Below are positions 8,724 to 17,589 of a stretch of DNA of 64,000 nucleotides, piece after piece. Source of the DNA: Peptoniphilus sp. ING2-D1G (GTDB lineage: Bacteria > Bacillota > Clostridia > Tissierellales > Peptoniphilaceae); NCBI GenBank assembly GCA_000952975.1, contig LM997412.1:1426001-1490000 (forward strand). The letters run 5' to 3'. A model generated the notes under the pieces. The model made no database searches. It was not told the origin of the DNA and saw nothing but the letters and a program-made list of their open reading frames with translations. The position numbers and the translations under genes are program-made. Positions within the stretch are counted from its first letter, which is position 1. The number at the start of each line of letters is the position of its first letter.

Positions 8724-8756
8724 AAAGACCTGTGTAAAATTAATTACCGGGTCTTT
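8724..8756. terminator. Bidirectional terminator between convergent genes
   Basis: AAAGACCTG (8724-8732) pairs with CGGGTCTTT (8748-8756) with one G-T wobble. A-runs flank it on both sides, so it can stop transcripts from the aldolase gene and from the hydrolase gene, whose last codons it overlaps. Confidence 0.75.
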
Positions 8757-9634
8757 AAAAATTCATATATTCTATTATAAACCTTTTTATTGTCTTTCTC
8801 GTTTAATATTTCATGGCGCATTTCTTCAAAAATTTCTATTTCTAAATTTTTATAGCCTAAATTTTTATAAAAATCATAGACTTTTTTGACTCCCTTTCCC
8901 ATATCTCCCACTGCATCTTCAGCTCCCGATACAAAAAGAATCTCTGTTTCCTTTGGGGTTTTTGAAATAATGTCTTCATCTAATATAATTTCCAGCAATT
9001 CACCCAAAACCATGTATCCCTCCGCAGTGAAATTAAATCCGCAGTAGGGATCATCTTTATACTTCATGACATTTTCCATATTCCTGCTCAGCCATACCTC
9101 TCCCTTAGGTGCTCGCATTTGATATGCTCCCACAGTGAGCATGTACAGCAATTTGGAGTCATATTTTTCACCATGTCTTTTTATTATGTGTTTTGATAAC
9201 TTGACAAGTAGCCGGGCAATTTTTTTATCCACATAGCCTGTGCCCATGAGTATTGCTTTATCTGTAGGGTATTTTGAAATAAAATACCTCAGAATAAAGG
9301 ATCCCATGGAATGTCCCAGATAATACACGGGTAACTCGTACCTATCTCTTAAATAATCTGAAAGATAATTCATATCTTCTATTAAATACTCACAGACATC
9401 GCCACCACCGAAAAACCCCAAGGTCTTAGCTGTGTGTCCATGTCCCAAGTGATTGTTTCCGGCGACTAATATCCCCTTGCCCTTTAAAAATTTTGCAAAA
9501 TCTTCATATCTGTTTGTATATTCACTCATGCCGTGGGCAATTTGGAGTATGGCTTTTGGATCTTCACATTCCCAAATAGTCGCTTCAATCTCATCTGTTT
9601 TATTTGATGATTTATAATTTATTTTTTGAATCAT
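8744..9634 (-). CDS. Alpha/beta hydrolase, monoacylglycerol-lipase-like (serine aminopeptidase S33 fold)
   Basis: A 296-residue cytoplasmic alpha/beta hydrolase. 'QIAHGMSEYTNRYEDFAKFL' (about 31-50) is the oxyanion HG motif region. 'YYLGHSMGSFI' (about 105-115) holds the nucleophilic Ser in GxSxG, 'SGAEDAVGDMG' the acid, and 'EEMRHEILNE' the His, so the triad is complete. The set resembles bacterial monoacylglycerol lipases, so a lipid ester is the likely substrate. The ATG overlaps the stop of the upstream small membrane-protein gene (ATGA), showing translational coupling in the walJ-surE operon. Confidence 0.85.
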   Translation of the reverse strand: MIQKINYKSSNKTDEIEATIWECEDPKAILQIAHGMSEYTNRYEDFAKFLKGKGILVAGNNHLGHGHTAKTLGFFGGGDVCEYLIEDMNYLSDYLRDRYELPVYYLGHSMGSFILRYFISKYPTDKAILMGTGYVDKKIARLLVKLSKHIIKRHGEKYDSKLLYMLTVGAYQMRAPKGEVWLSRNMENVMKYKDDPYCGFNFTAEGYMVLGELLEIILDEDIISKTPKETEILFVSGAEDAVGDMGKGVKKVYDFYKNLGYKNLEIEIFEEMRHEILNEKDNKKVYNRIYEFLKTR

Positions 9635-9921
9635 TTTAGCCTAAACCAAAATATATAAGCTAAAATTCCAAACATCACAATATTTATCCCCAAATTTGAA
9701 ATTCTCTTTGTCGTATAGTCCTTTGTTTCTATTATATTCATCGCATTGGTGAAAATAAACACCAACAAAGATGCGGCGGACAACCCTATGGCTACATATT
9801 TTATTCCTTCCAATTGAAGATTATCCCTTGAAATAAAGGTTATCAAGCTCGTAAGTATTATCACTGTCAGAAATATTTTAGCCGATAGCGATTCTCTTAT
9901 TTTCCATTTGTTTAATTTCAT
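9631..9921 (-). CDS. Small membrane protein, 3 predicted helices, unknown function
   Basis: A 96-residue protein with hydrophobic segments at about 15-30, 40-58 and 75-93 and a basic N-terminus (MKLNKWKIRESL). I do not recognise a named family. Its start overlaps the surE stop by four bases, and its stop overlaps the hydrolase start by four bases, so it is translated as part of a tightly coupled set. This argues that it is a real gene. Confidence 0.75.
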   Translation of the reverse strand: MKLNKWKIRESLSAKIFLTVIILTSLITFISRDNLQLEGIKYVAIGLSAASLLVFIFTNAMNIIETKDYTTKRISNLGINIVMFGILAYIFWFRLK

Positions 9922-10661
9922 ATTTCATCACTTAACTTTTCTATCAATTTTATATTGGTTAAATCGTATACAAGAGGTGTCACCGTCACATAGCCCTGTT
10001 CAAGATAATACCTGTCCGATTTATTTACTTCCTTTTCATTATTCCTTCCGTGAAGTTCCAAAGTGTATCCCGTATCCGTCTTCACCGTTTGGTACCTGTC
10101 GATTATGGAACCTCCCACTCTGCAAATTTTAATCCCTGCAAGCTCGCTATAATTTAAGTTGGGTACATTTACATTTAACACTTGTACTCTGTCAAGTTTA
10201 TCGTGAAGTTTATCAAAAACTTCTATGGCGGATTTTGCAGCCGATGAGAATTTCGTCTTATCACGAGCGTACTTTGCGGAAACCGCTATTGAATTTATGC
10301 CGAATACATTAGCTTCTATGGCGGCAGATACCGTTCCTGAATACAATATATCCATTCCCGCATTATATCCTAAATTAACTCCCGAAAAACAATAGTCGAA
10401 ATTATTTCCTTCGATTTGTATTGCAGCCCTTACACAGTCCGCAGGAGTCCCGGAGACGCTGTAACATTGGCAGTCAAGGCCTTTTATATTCACTTTATTC
10501 ACATTCAGTTTTTCCATAAGTGTAATGGAATGGCTTTTCCCTGAATTTTCAAACTCCGGCGCAAAAAGTTTTACGTCGTAACCTTCTTCTAAAAGAGCCT
10601 TTGCCATCGCTTTAATTCCCGGTGCAAAAAATCCGTCATCATTAGTTAGAAGTATCTTCAT
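9918..10661 (-). CDS. surE: 5'/3'-nucleotidase SurE
   Basis: A 247-residue survival protein SurE, a metal-dependent phosphatase acting on nucleoside monophosphates. The N-terminal 'ILLTNDDGFFAPGI' (3-16) holds the metal-binding Asp-Asp pair. 'SGTPADCVRAA' (about 70-80) and 'SGVNLGYNAG.D..YSGTV.AA' (about 94-115) are the remaining active-site motifs. Length is typical. It starts 8 bases after walJ and is coupled by ATGA overlap to the next gene. Confidence 0.95.
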   Translation of the reverse strand: MKILLTNDDGFFAPGIKAMAKALLEEGYDVKLFAPEFENSGKSHSITLMEKLNVNKVNIKGLDCQCYSVSGTPADCVRAAIQIEGNNFDYCFSGVNLGYNAGMDILYSGTVSAAIEANVFGINSIAVSAKYARDKTKFSSAAKSAIEVFDKLHDKLDRVQVLNVNVPNLNYSELAGIKICRVGGSIIDRYQTVKTDTGYTLELHGRNNEKEVNKSDRYYLEQGYVTVTPLVYDLTNIKLIEKLSDEI

Positions 10662-10669
10662 TTTTCCTC

Positions 10670-11455
10670 CTATAGTTCATATATATTTGAAACGATCTCC
10701 CTTGGTGAAACTTCCATTATATAGTCAATTCCTTCCTTTATGTTGTTCCTTTGCAAAGAATCTCTGATGGTTCTGATGGCGAGTTTCGGATCGTTATTGT
10801 CCTTTGAAAGATGAGAGAGCATTACCAGCTCATTATTTCTGTCAAGAAGTTTAGTTAAAACTTCAGCCGCATTTTCATTCGAGAGGTGCCCTCTATTTGA
10901 TAGTATTCTTTGCTTTATAACCCATGGATATGTTCCTTGAAGAAGCATATCGGTATCGTGATTGGCCTCTATATAGTATAATGATGATCCTGTCATTTTA
11001 TCCATCATTTCACTATTTACCCAACCTGTATCAGTTACAATTGAAATTTTTTTGTTTCCTATTATGCTGTAACAGGTTCCCTTTATACAATCGTGAAAGG
11101 AATCCATAGGATCAATATACAAGTCCTTGAAATAAAAAGGTTTGTTATTTTCAAAAAGATAAAGATTTTTAGAATCTATTTCCTTGGTTATGCAGGTCAT
11201 GGCCTTATAGGTTTCCAATGTGGTAAACACTTTAATGTCATACCTTCTCGACAAAACTCCGACTCCCTTTACATGGTCTATGTGTTCATGGGTTAAAAAA
11301 ATTGCATCTATGTCCTTTATATCCAAACCGGCGGATTTTAAAAGATCTTCAATTTTTTTACCTGAATGCCCTGCATCTACAAGTACCTTTGTATCCTTAT
11401 ATTCAATATATTGAGAATTACCCGATGAGCCGCTGGATAATGAACAAAACTTCAT
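10670..11455 (-). CDS. walJ: MBL-fold metallohydrolase WalJ/YycJ
   Basis: A 261-residue metallo-beta-lactamase-fold hydrolase of the WalJ/YycJ (VicX) family, a nuclease-like enzyme usually encoded with WalRK. The start 'FCSLSSGSSGNSQYI' is diagnostic. 'LTHEHIDHVKG' (about 55-65) is the HxHxDH metal motif, with further ligands in 'DSFHDC' and 'IVTDTG'. In most relatives it directly follows walI. Here it is on the same strand but about 1.4 kb downstream of walI, behind a plus-strand dehydrogenase gene, and heads its own operon with surE. Confidence 0.92.
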   Translation of the reverse strand: MKFCSLSSGSSGNSQYIEYKDTKVLVDAGHSGKKIEDLLKSAGLDIKDIDAIFLTHEHIDHVKGVGVLSRRYDIKVFTTLETYKAMTCITKEIDSKNLYLFENNKPFYFKDLYIDPMDSFHDCIKGTCYSIIGNKKISIVTDTGWVNSEMMDKMTGSSLYYIEANHDTDMLLQGTYPWVIKQRILSNRGHLSNENAAEVLTKLLDRNNELVMLSHLSKDNNDPKLAIRTIRDSLQRNNIKEGIDYIMEVSPREIVSNIYEL

Positions 11456-11686
11456 TTAATAACCTCCATCAGATTATTTTACCATAATTACCCCTTTTCA
11501 GCAAAGCTCAACCCAATTGGTATAAATTAATTTATCATATTCAAAAATCATTTCTTTTTTAATATATTTATTATATTATAGATTATATTTCTGAGTTAAA
11601 CTGATAAAGAAGTGTAAAATATTTCATGCATTATTGTAAAATTAATCATATTCATGTTAACTTTACAACATAACAGGAGGAAATTT

Positions 11687-12643
11687 ATGAAAATTGTAAT
11701 TTTAGACGGAGAAATTTTAAATCCCGGTGATTTAAGTTATGAACCTTTAAAAAAATTCGCAGAACTGACGGTTTATGAAGATGTGGCTGTTGAAAAAGAG
11801 GAGATACTAAAAAGAATTGCCGACAACGACATAATACTTTCAAATAAAACACCTATAACTAAGGAAATAATAGATTCATCGCCAAAAATCCGCTACATCG
11901 GGCTGTTGTCCACAGGATACAATGTAGTGGACATAGTTGCGGCAAGAGAAAAAAATATACCCGTCACCAACATACCCAAGTACGGAAGTGAAATTGTCGC
12001 ACAATTTGCCATAGCACTTCTCCTTGAAATCTGTCACAGAATCGGATACCATTCCGATGTTGTTAGAGCAGGAGATTGGAGCAGAAGAAAGGATTGGAGT
12101 TTTTGGGATTTTCCTCTCATTGAACTAATGGGAAAGACCATGGGTATAATCGGATACGGAAGCATCGGAAAGATCACGGCAAAAATAGCAAAGGCTCTTT
12201 CCATGAATGTAATCTGCCACACCAGAACACCGAGGGAAGATACCGAAGAAGTGAAATTCGTGGATTTGGATACCCTCCTTGCCAACTCCGATGTAATATC
12301 CCTTCACTGTCCTTTGTTTCCTGAAACTGCAGAGATGATAAACAAAGACAATATTGCTAAAATGAAGGATGGCGTAATAATACTAAACACCTCTCGAGGA
12401 GGACTGGTAAGAGATCAGGACTTAGCCGATGCTTTAAACTCCGGAAAAGTCTATGCTGCAGGACTTGATGTTGTGACCACAGAACCAATAGCAGATGATA
12501 ATCCGCTTCTAAAGGCCAAAAACGTATTTATCACACCTCACATGGCATGGGCGGCAACGGAAACCAGACAAAGGCTTTTAGACATAGCAATAGAAAATGT
12601 AAAAAACTTTATAAACGCCAACCCGACAAATGTAGTCAATTAA
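11687..12643 (+). CDS. NAD-dependent D-2-hydroxyacid dehydrogenase (glycerate/hydroxypyruvate reductase-like)
   Basis: A 318-residue cytoplasmic oxidoreductase that interconverts a 2-keto acid and a D-2-hydroxyacid. The NAD fold is marked by 'MGIIGYGSIGKITAKIAKAL' (about 143-162). Catalytic residues are visible as Arg in 'LNTSRGGLV', Glu in 'VTTEPI', and His in 'ITPHMAWA', so the triad is intact. The pattern 'GLLSTGYNVVDIVAAREKNI' and 'DWSFWDFPLIEL' resembles glycerate dehydrogenases. The ATG at 11687 is chosen because AGGAGG lies seven bases upstream. It is a single gene with its own terminator, wedged on the opposite strand between walI and walJ. Confidence 0.88.
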   Translation: MKIVILDGEILNPGDLSYEPLKKFAELTVYEDVAVEKEEILKRIADNDIILSNKTPITKEIIDSSPKIRYIGLLSTGYNVVDIVAAREKNIPVTNIPKYGSEIVAQFAIALLLEICHRIGYHSDVVRAGDWSRRKDWSFWDFPLIELMGKTMGIIGYGSIGKITAKIAKALSMNVICHTRTPREDTEEVKFVDLDTLLANSDVISLHCPLFPETAEMINKDNIAKMKDGVIILNTSRGGLVRDQDLADALNSGKVYAAGLDVVTTEPIADDNPLLKAKNVFITPHMAWAATETRQRLLDIAIENVKNFINANPTNVVN

Positions 12644-12690
12644 GCAGCAAAGATGCTCATATCATCTCACATTATGAACCAATGAAGTGT

Positions 12691-12791
12691 AGCGGACGGA
12701 TGAAGGCATCCACCCCTACGGGAAATTGTGAAGTTTCCATAAAATTCCCTTCTATATTTTTGTTCCGTTTCTCATCGCTAAATCTCTGCTG
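12691..12791 (+). repeat. Dispersed intergenic repeat, copy A
   Basis: This stretch shares two blocks with other intergenic sites. One is a GCGGACG...CCCCTACGG..AAATTGT segment also found near 25217-25245. The other is a TTTTTGT..GTTTCTC..CGCTAAA segment followed by a CT-rich tail, also found near 25270 and 26895. It lies just after a gene end on the plus strand. No reading frame or terminal inverted repeats are obvious, so it may be a decayed small mobile element or a REP-like sequence. Confidence 0.5.
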
Positions 12792-12818
12792 AACCCCCAA
12801 CACAACCGGGGGTTTTCT
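12792..12818 (+). terminator. Rho-independent terminator of the hydroxyacid dehydrogenase gene
   Basis: AACCCCC (12792-12798) and GGGGGTT (12808-12814) form a 7-base stem followed by TTTTC on the plus strand. There is no T-run on the minus side. Confidence 0.8.
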
Positions 12819-12839
12819 AATACAATTAAAAGTGGTGGA

Positions 12840-13691
12840 CTAAAAACTGTCCACCACCGTATTTGTTCCGTCATCAAATTGTATTCTCCATGCAGGTATC
12901 GCTCTTCCCTGCATTACTCTTGTGATATCGTCCACATATCCCTGTTCTTCCGGGTCGAAGTAATAGCATTCTTTTATGCCTATAATGGTGCTGTTGTAGT
13001 AATCGGGGCTGTCTTCCAAGAGTCTTAGAAGAGACTTCGGAGCGGAGCTTAAGTATATTTCGTTTTGCGATTTACTCTTCACTTTTATCCAAAGCCTGTC
13101 CATGGATGTCACTACACCGTTATCTATTACAAAATTCGTGTAGGATCTCTCTATTATCACACCCTCATATAATTTTGAAAAACTAAGTCTATATACGTTG
13201 TCCTCTTCTTCAAAGTAGGTACACTGCATATTCTGAATGTCAAATCCCCTGTCCATCAAAAATATTTTTGCCAGTTCCTGAGCCTGCGCAAAATCCAATT
13301 CTTTTTTCTGCGTTATCCTGATGGAATTTTCATAGATAATTCTCCTGGTGTTTATGATACTTAACGTTTCCGTATTGAAGGTAATCTGAGAGAATTCACT
13401 GTTAGGTTCTTCTATTTCCCCATTTCTCGCAAAGAATTTTTCATTTAAATCATTCTTATCATAGCTTTCAAATTCCACTAAAAGAGAAGGAAGCTTTGAT
13501 TTGTTTTTGGGGATATGCGTATCTATTTTTATTCCTTCATCTTCAAGCAATTGTACGGTTTTTTCTATGAAATCATTTGATATTGTTTTGTCTGAGCGTA
13601 CATAGTAGTTGTTTAATACATAAATAAATAAAATAATATTTGTAATTATAAGAGCTATAATTAAAATTATTTTAAATTTCGCCCAATCCAT
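12840..13691 (-). CDS. walI: WalRK regulatory protein YycI/WalI
   Basis: A 283-residue single-pass membrane protein that, with YycH, modulates the WalK kinase. Residues 1-5 read MDWAK, followed by a membrane helix (about 7-29), the hallmark YycI start. The rest is extracytoplasmic, with the C-terminal YycI domain ending 'PAWRIQFDDGTNTVVDSF'. It begins one base after the walH stop. It is the last gene of the walRKHI unit, because the next minus-strand gene (walJ) is separated by an oppositely oriented dehydrogenase. Confidence 0.88.
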   Translation of the reverse strand: MDWAKFKIILIIALIITNIILFIYVLNNYYVRSDKTISNDFIEKTVQLLEDEGIKIDTHIPKNKSKLPSLLVEFESYDKNDLNEKFFARNGEIEEPNSEFSQITFNTETLSIINTRRIIYENSIRITQKKELDFAQAQELAKIFLMDRGFDIQNMQCTYFEEEDNVYRLSFSKLYEGVIIERSYTNFVIDNGVVTSMDRLWIKVKSKSQNEIYLSSAPKSLLRLLEDSPDYYNSTIIGIKECYYFDPEEQGYVDDITRVMQGRAIPAWRIQFDDGTNTVVDSF

Positions 13692-13692
13692 T

Positions 13693-15042
13693 CTATCTCT
13701 CCATTAAAAATCTTCCGCTTCTGAGCGAAAAATAAAGTTCTCGATTTTCATAATTTATCCTTAAGGCAGGCAGTAACATAGTGTTGCCCGTCGGATTTAT
13801 ATCATCTATATATACTATGCTGATGTATTCTATTTTACCAAGGGTATTTTTTATAGAATTTTCATCGGAAGTCGGTATAAATCTCTCAATGTTTCTACTT
13901 ACAATTCTATCTAAGTTCATGATGCTTTGAATTTCCTCTGTGGTTTTTGGATTTTCTACACTTTTTCTGTAAATTTGCTTAAAGGACTTTATGTGATTGG
14001 AATACACCTCCACCTCCACATAATTTTTTTTGTCTCCTCTGTTGGGATAAACCGTTAAGTTATTTTCAATATAATTGAAAAATATCCTATATCCCATATT
14101 TTCCTTTTGATCCAATTTCTCTATATCTACAACTCTTAGATTTTCAGCTGAACCGAGCATCGATGTTATGAAATTTATCGCGTTATTCAAAGATGTGTAC
14201 AGGTTTAAAGTCTGAGATGAAAATTCTTCATTATTCATATATTCTATAGTTCCGTCACTACTGAATTTAACATATCTTTGTCCAAAGGCATAAATTGTTT
14301 CATCAGATTGAGTTATCTGATTGACATAGTCTATATCCATTGATAAAAATCGCTCCACCAGATTTTGCCTATATACATCGTCCATATTGTCAATATCTGA
14401 AGTATAAAATACCTGCTCTGCTGAAATTTGATTTCTGGCGGGACAGTATATGTTTTTGTTTATATCATATAACTCCTTAAAATTTAAATATGGATAGTAG
14501 TTTGAATTTTTTATGGACGCTATTTCAGATTCAAGTCCTTCTACTCCATCGATATCAACATAGTAAAACTCTTCACCTATTGAAATTGCCACTTTATCAT
14601 TGGACAAATAAATTTCCTTGAGCTGTTTATCTTCTTTTATATTTATATTTTCAAGTCCCATCAAGTTTGGAAAAATACTTCCCTCTATGTTGTCATTAAA
14701 TTGAAATACAATTGAGCTTTCATTCATCAAGCTCAGATATTCTTCTGCGGAAATGGAAATCAACCATTTTGTATCTTCTCTTCCCAAAGTTTCAACTATT
14801 AATTCTCTATAACTGTCATAAATGTCCTTGCAGTCATATAATACCGTGTGGTCATAACCCGAAAAGTTAATTGCCGCTTTTTCAGGTCTGAGCATAGTTC
14901 TGAAATATTTAGGTTCTTCATCCTCTGTTGTTTTTTCCTCTTTATTATCAGAGGGCAGTTGTAACCACAGCATACTCGCTTGAAAAATAGTCAGTACAAC
15001 CAAAAATATCAATATGAAGTTAAGTGTGATCTTCTTTTTCAT
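13693..15042 (-). CDS. walH: WalRK regulatory protein YycH/WalH
   Basis: A 449-residue protein with an N-terminal signal-anchor helix (about 6-26) and a large extracytoplasmic part, matching YycH in length, topology and position. In Bacillus YycH and YycI contact WalK through their membrane helices and restrain it. Sequence similarity in this family is low, so the call leans on gene order: it starts 8 bases after walK and ends one base before walI. Visible YycH-like blocks include 'ISAEQVFYTSDIDNMD' and 'NPTGNTMLLPALRINYENRE' near the C-terminus. Confidence 0.85.
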   Translation of the reverse strand: MKKKITLNFILIFLVVLTIFQASMLWLQLPSDNKEEKTTEDEEPKYFRTMLRPEKAAINFSGYDHTVLYDCKDIYDSYRELIVETLGREDTKWLISISAEEYLSLMNESSIVFQFNDNIEGSIFPNLMGLENINIKEDKQLKEIYLSNDKVAISIGEEFYYVDIDGVEGLESEIASIKNSNYYPYLNFKELYDINKNIYCPARNQISAEQVFYTSDIDNMDDVYRQNLVERFLSMDIDYVNQITQSDETIYAFGQRYVKFSSDGTIEYMNNEEFSSQTLNLYTSLNNAINFITSMLGSAENLRVVDIEKLDQKENMGYRIFFNYIENNLTVYPNRGDKKNYVEVEVYSNHIKSFKQIYRKSVENPKTTEEIQSIMNLDRIVSRNIERFIPTSDENSIKNTLGKIEYISIVYIDDINPTGNTMLLPALRINYENRELYFSLRSGRFLMER

Positions 15043-15050
15043 TTTATCAC

Positions 15051-16826
15051 CTAACAGGCTCTAAGGGTTATGGTAACGGTCGTTCCCTTTCCATACTCCG
15101 AATTGAGCTTTAGACTTCCCTTCATATACTCGGTAAGTTCTTTAGCTATGGAAAGCCCAAGACCTGTTCCTCCCATTTCTCTTGATCTGGATTTTTCTAC
15201 TCTATAAAATCTCTCAAAAATTCTATCCAAATCCTTTAAAGGTATTCCTATCCCGTTATCTTCTACGGCAATTTTTACATAGGCTTCATCCGATGTGGCC
15301 GATATCTTTATCCTTCCTCTATCATTCGTGTATTTAACTGCATTGGAAATTATATTTATAAGTATTCTGTCCACGCTGTTTCTGTCTGCAAAAATATCCT
15401 TGATGTCCATATCCACATCTAAAATTATTCTGTGTTTTTTTTCTTTAATGAACAAATCCAGACTTTCAAGAGCTCCGCTTATGGCTCCATAAGTATCTAT
15501 AGCTTCATATTTAAAGGCGTAGGATTTGTAATCAATGTCGGAAAGTTGGAGTAAATCCGTTACTATAGATGACATTCTGTTGTTCTCTCTATTTATTACA
15601 TCCAAAAATTTCCTTTCCTGTTCCGTGAAGTTATTGCTGTCCAACAGAGTTTCCGTATAGGACTTTATAGAAGTGATTGGAGTCTTGAGTTCATGGGATA
15701 CATTAGCTACAAATTCCTTTCTCATCGTATCTAAAGCGTGCTCCTTTGTAATATCTTGAAGAACTACTATAATACCTAAGTCGAAATAATTCTTAAGCCT
15801 GTAAGGTGCATACTTTATCTTGTAAAATTTATCCTTTATGGATACTTGACTTTCTCCTTCAAGGGTTGAAAGCACGTTGTAATCCACCTTTAAGTTTAAT
15901 TTTGAAAGATCAAATTGATTATCTATATAATTTTCATCTAAATCCAAAATATTTCTGGCTATGGGATTTGCGTGAATCAAATACCCTTTTCTGTTGATTG
16001 CAAGTACACCTTCAGCCATGTAATTAAATATTGTGTTGAGTTTTGATTTTTCCAATTCCATCTGCGAAATAGTGGACTTGAGTTCGGCCGTTAAGTAATT
16101 GAACATATGCCCCAAATTCCCAATCTCATCATTGGATTTAACATCCACCTCTTGGTCAAAGTCTCCCTTCGCCATGGCAGATGCTTTCTTTGTAACATCT
16201 CTTATGGGTTCTGTAATGGAGCTTGCTATAAAATACCCCAATACCACCGTTATCGCCAGTGCAATTGCTGTGGCATAGGTTAGAATTGAACGAGCCTTGT
16301 CCACAACTTGATATACTTCAAATAAATTTGAAGTCATATAAAGTATCCCCTTGATATCTCCATTTGAGGAGAATATGGGTTTTGCTATGTGTTTTGAGTT
16401 TAGCTCATCAATTTCCCCTACAACTATGGTCTCGGTCTCTTCTCCATTAAGTGCATTTAGTATCAAGCTGGGTTCCAGTGATTTATGTGAAAGCGCAGAT
16501 CTGCCGTCCAGATTAGTATTGGCCGTAGAGCTTATTATCTCCGGAATATCGTTGTTACTTGAAATGGCATAAATGGTATCATTTTGCGAAATCTTCCAGG
16601 CGGATAATGTGCTGTAAATTTCAGCTTTTTTTTCATTCCAATTATCTTCAGAAAGAAACCCTGCAGTATTTTCAATGGATAGAAGAGTCTGTTGCATTTG
16701 GTTGGTTATGCTGTCAATTTGCACAACCTCAAGCCTATTTATGATGAAAGCTCCTACTATTGCCATGCATATGAGAACCAAAAGAAGATATATAGTTATA
16801 AATCTATATCTTATGCTGTTAAACAT
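15051..16826 (-). CDS. walK: Cell-wall sensor histidine kinase WalK
   Basis: A 591-residue membrane kinase that phosphorylates WalR and governs wall hydrolase and wall-synthesis genes. Helices lie at about 8-30 and 182-203 and enclose an extracytoplasmic domain of about 150 residues. A HAMP linker follows ('ASSITEPIRDVTKKASAMAK'), then a PAS domain (about 258-365), HisKA with 'FVANVSHELKTPITSIKSY' holding the phospho-His, and HATPase_c with the N-box 'NIISNAVKYT', 'VEDNGIGIP', and 'GGTGLGLSIAKEL'. All kinase boxes are intact. It starts three bases after walR. The domain order is that of WalK rather than of a generic PhoR. Confidence 0.93.
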   Translation of the reverse strand: MFNSIRYRFITIYLLLVLICMAIVGAFIINRLEVVQIDSITNQMQQTLLSIENTAGFLSEDNWNEKKAEIYSTLSAWKISQNDTIYAISSNNDIPEIISSTANTNLDGRSALSHKSLEPSLILNALNGEETETIVVGEIDELNSKHIAKPIFSSNGDIKGILYMTSNLFEVYQVVDKARSILTYATAIALAITVVLGYFIASSITEPIRDVTKKASAMAKGDFDQEVDVKSNDEIGNLGHMFNYLTAELKSTISQMELEKSKLNTIFNYMAEGVLAINRKGYLIHANPIARNILDLDENYIDNQFDLSKLNLKVDYNVLSTLEGESQVSIKDKFYKIKYAPYRLKNYFDLGIIVVLQDITKEHALDTMRKEFVANVSHELKTPITSIKSYTETLLDSNNFTEQERKFLDVINRENNRMSSIVTDLLQLSDIDYKSYAFKYEAIDTYGAISGALESLDLFIKEKKHRIILDVDMDIKDIFADRNSVDRILINIISNAVKYTNDRGRIKISATSDEAYVKIAVEDNGIGIPLKDLDRIFERFYRVEKSRSREMGGTGLGLSIAKELTEYMKGSLKLNSEYGKGTTVTITLRAC

Positions 16827-16829
16827 CCT

Positions 16830-17516
16830 CTATCCCCCGAAATAGTAACCTACCCCACGTTTAGTCAAAATATATTTATAGTCCTTGCCCTTATCTTCGA
16901 TTTTTTCTCTTAATCTTCTTATAGTTACATCTACCGTTCTAATATCTCCGTAATATTCATAATCCCAGACTTTATCCAAAAGTTCTTCTCTGGAAACCAC
17001 CTGTCCCGCTTTTTCAATCAAGTATTTCATAAGTTCATACTCTCTCAAAGTCAAATTTATTTCCTTGTTTTTCTTCTTTATTTCATACTTGTCCATGTCT
17101 ATTTTCAGGTCTCCCACTTCCAAGATGTTGGATTTTGATCCTTCACTTTCCAATCCGTTTCTTCGTAAAATAGCTTTAACTCTGGCTATCAACTCTCTCA
17201 TGGAAAAAGGTTTTACAACGTAATCATCAGCACCGAGTTCGAGCCCTAATATTTTATCTACCTCTTCCTGTTTTGCTGTTAGCATTATAACAGGCACGCT
17301 TGAAGACTTCCTAATCTCCTTCAATGCAGAAAAGCCATCAAGTTTCGGCATCATAATATCTAAAATAATCAGGTCGAAATTTTTGTTTTTAAAGACATCC
17401 AGACATTCCTGGCCGTCATATGCCAATGTAACTTCATATCCCTCTCTGTCGAGATTGTATTCAATTATTTCAGCAATTGATTTTTCGTCGTCAACGACTA
17501 AAATTTTTCCCTTCAT
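16830..17516 (-). CDS. walR: Response regulator WalR (OmpR family)
   Basis: A 228-residue regulator: receiver domain 1-118 and winged-helix DNA-binding domain about 132-228. The receiver shows 'VVDDEKS' (acidic pocket), 'LIILDIMMPKLDG' with phospho-acceptor Asp53, 'MLTAK' and 'DDYVVKPFS' with the conserved Lys. The C-terminus 'DIRTVDVTIRRLREKIED' is the recognition helix region and matches WalR closely. AGGAGG precedes the ATG and a TATAAT lies upstream. First gene of walRKHI and divergent from nfo, 73 bases away. Confidence 0.93.
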   Translation of the reverse strand: MKGKILVVDDEKSIAEIIEYNLDREGYEVTLAYDGQECLDVFKNKNFDLIILDIMMPKLDGFSALKEIRKSSSVPVIMLTAKQEEVDKILGLELGADDYVVKPFSMRELIARVKAILRRNGLESEGSKSNILEVGDLKIDMDKYEIKKKNKEINLTLREYELMKYLIEKAGQVVSREELLDKVWDYEYYGDIRTVDVTIRRLREKIEDKGKDYKYILTKRGVGYYFGG

Positions 17517-17589
17517 AACTATTCCTCCTATGGGTATATTATAACAAATAGAAATATATTTTTTTACTTAAAGTATTAGCGAGGTATTT

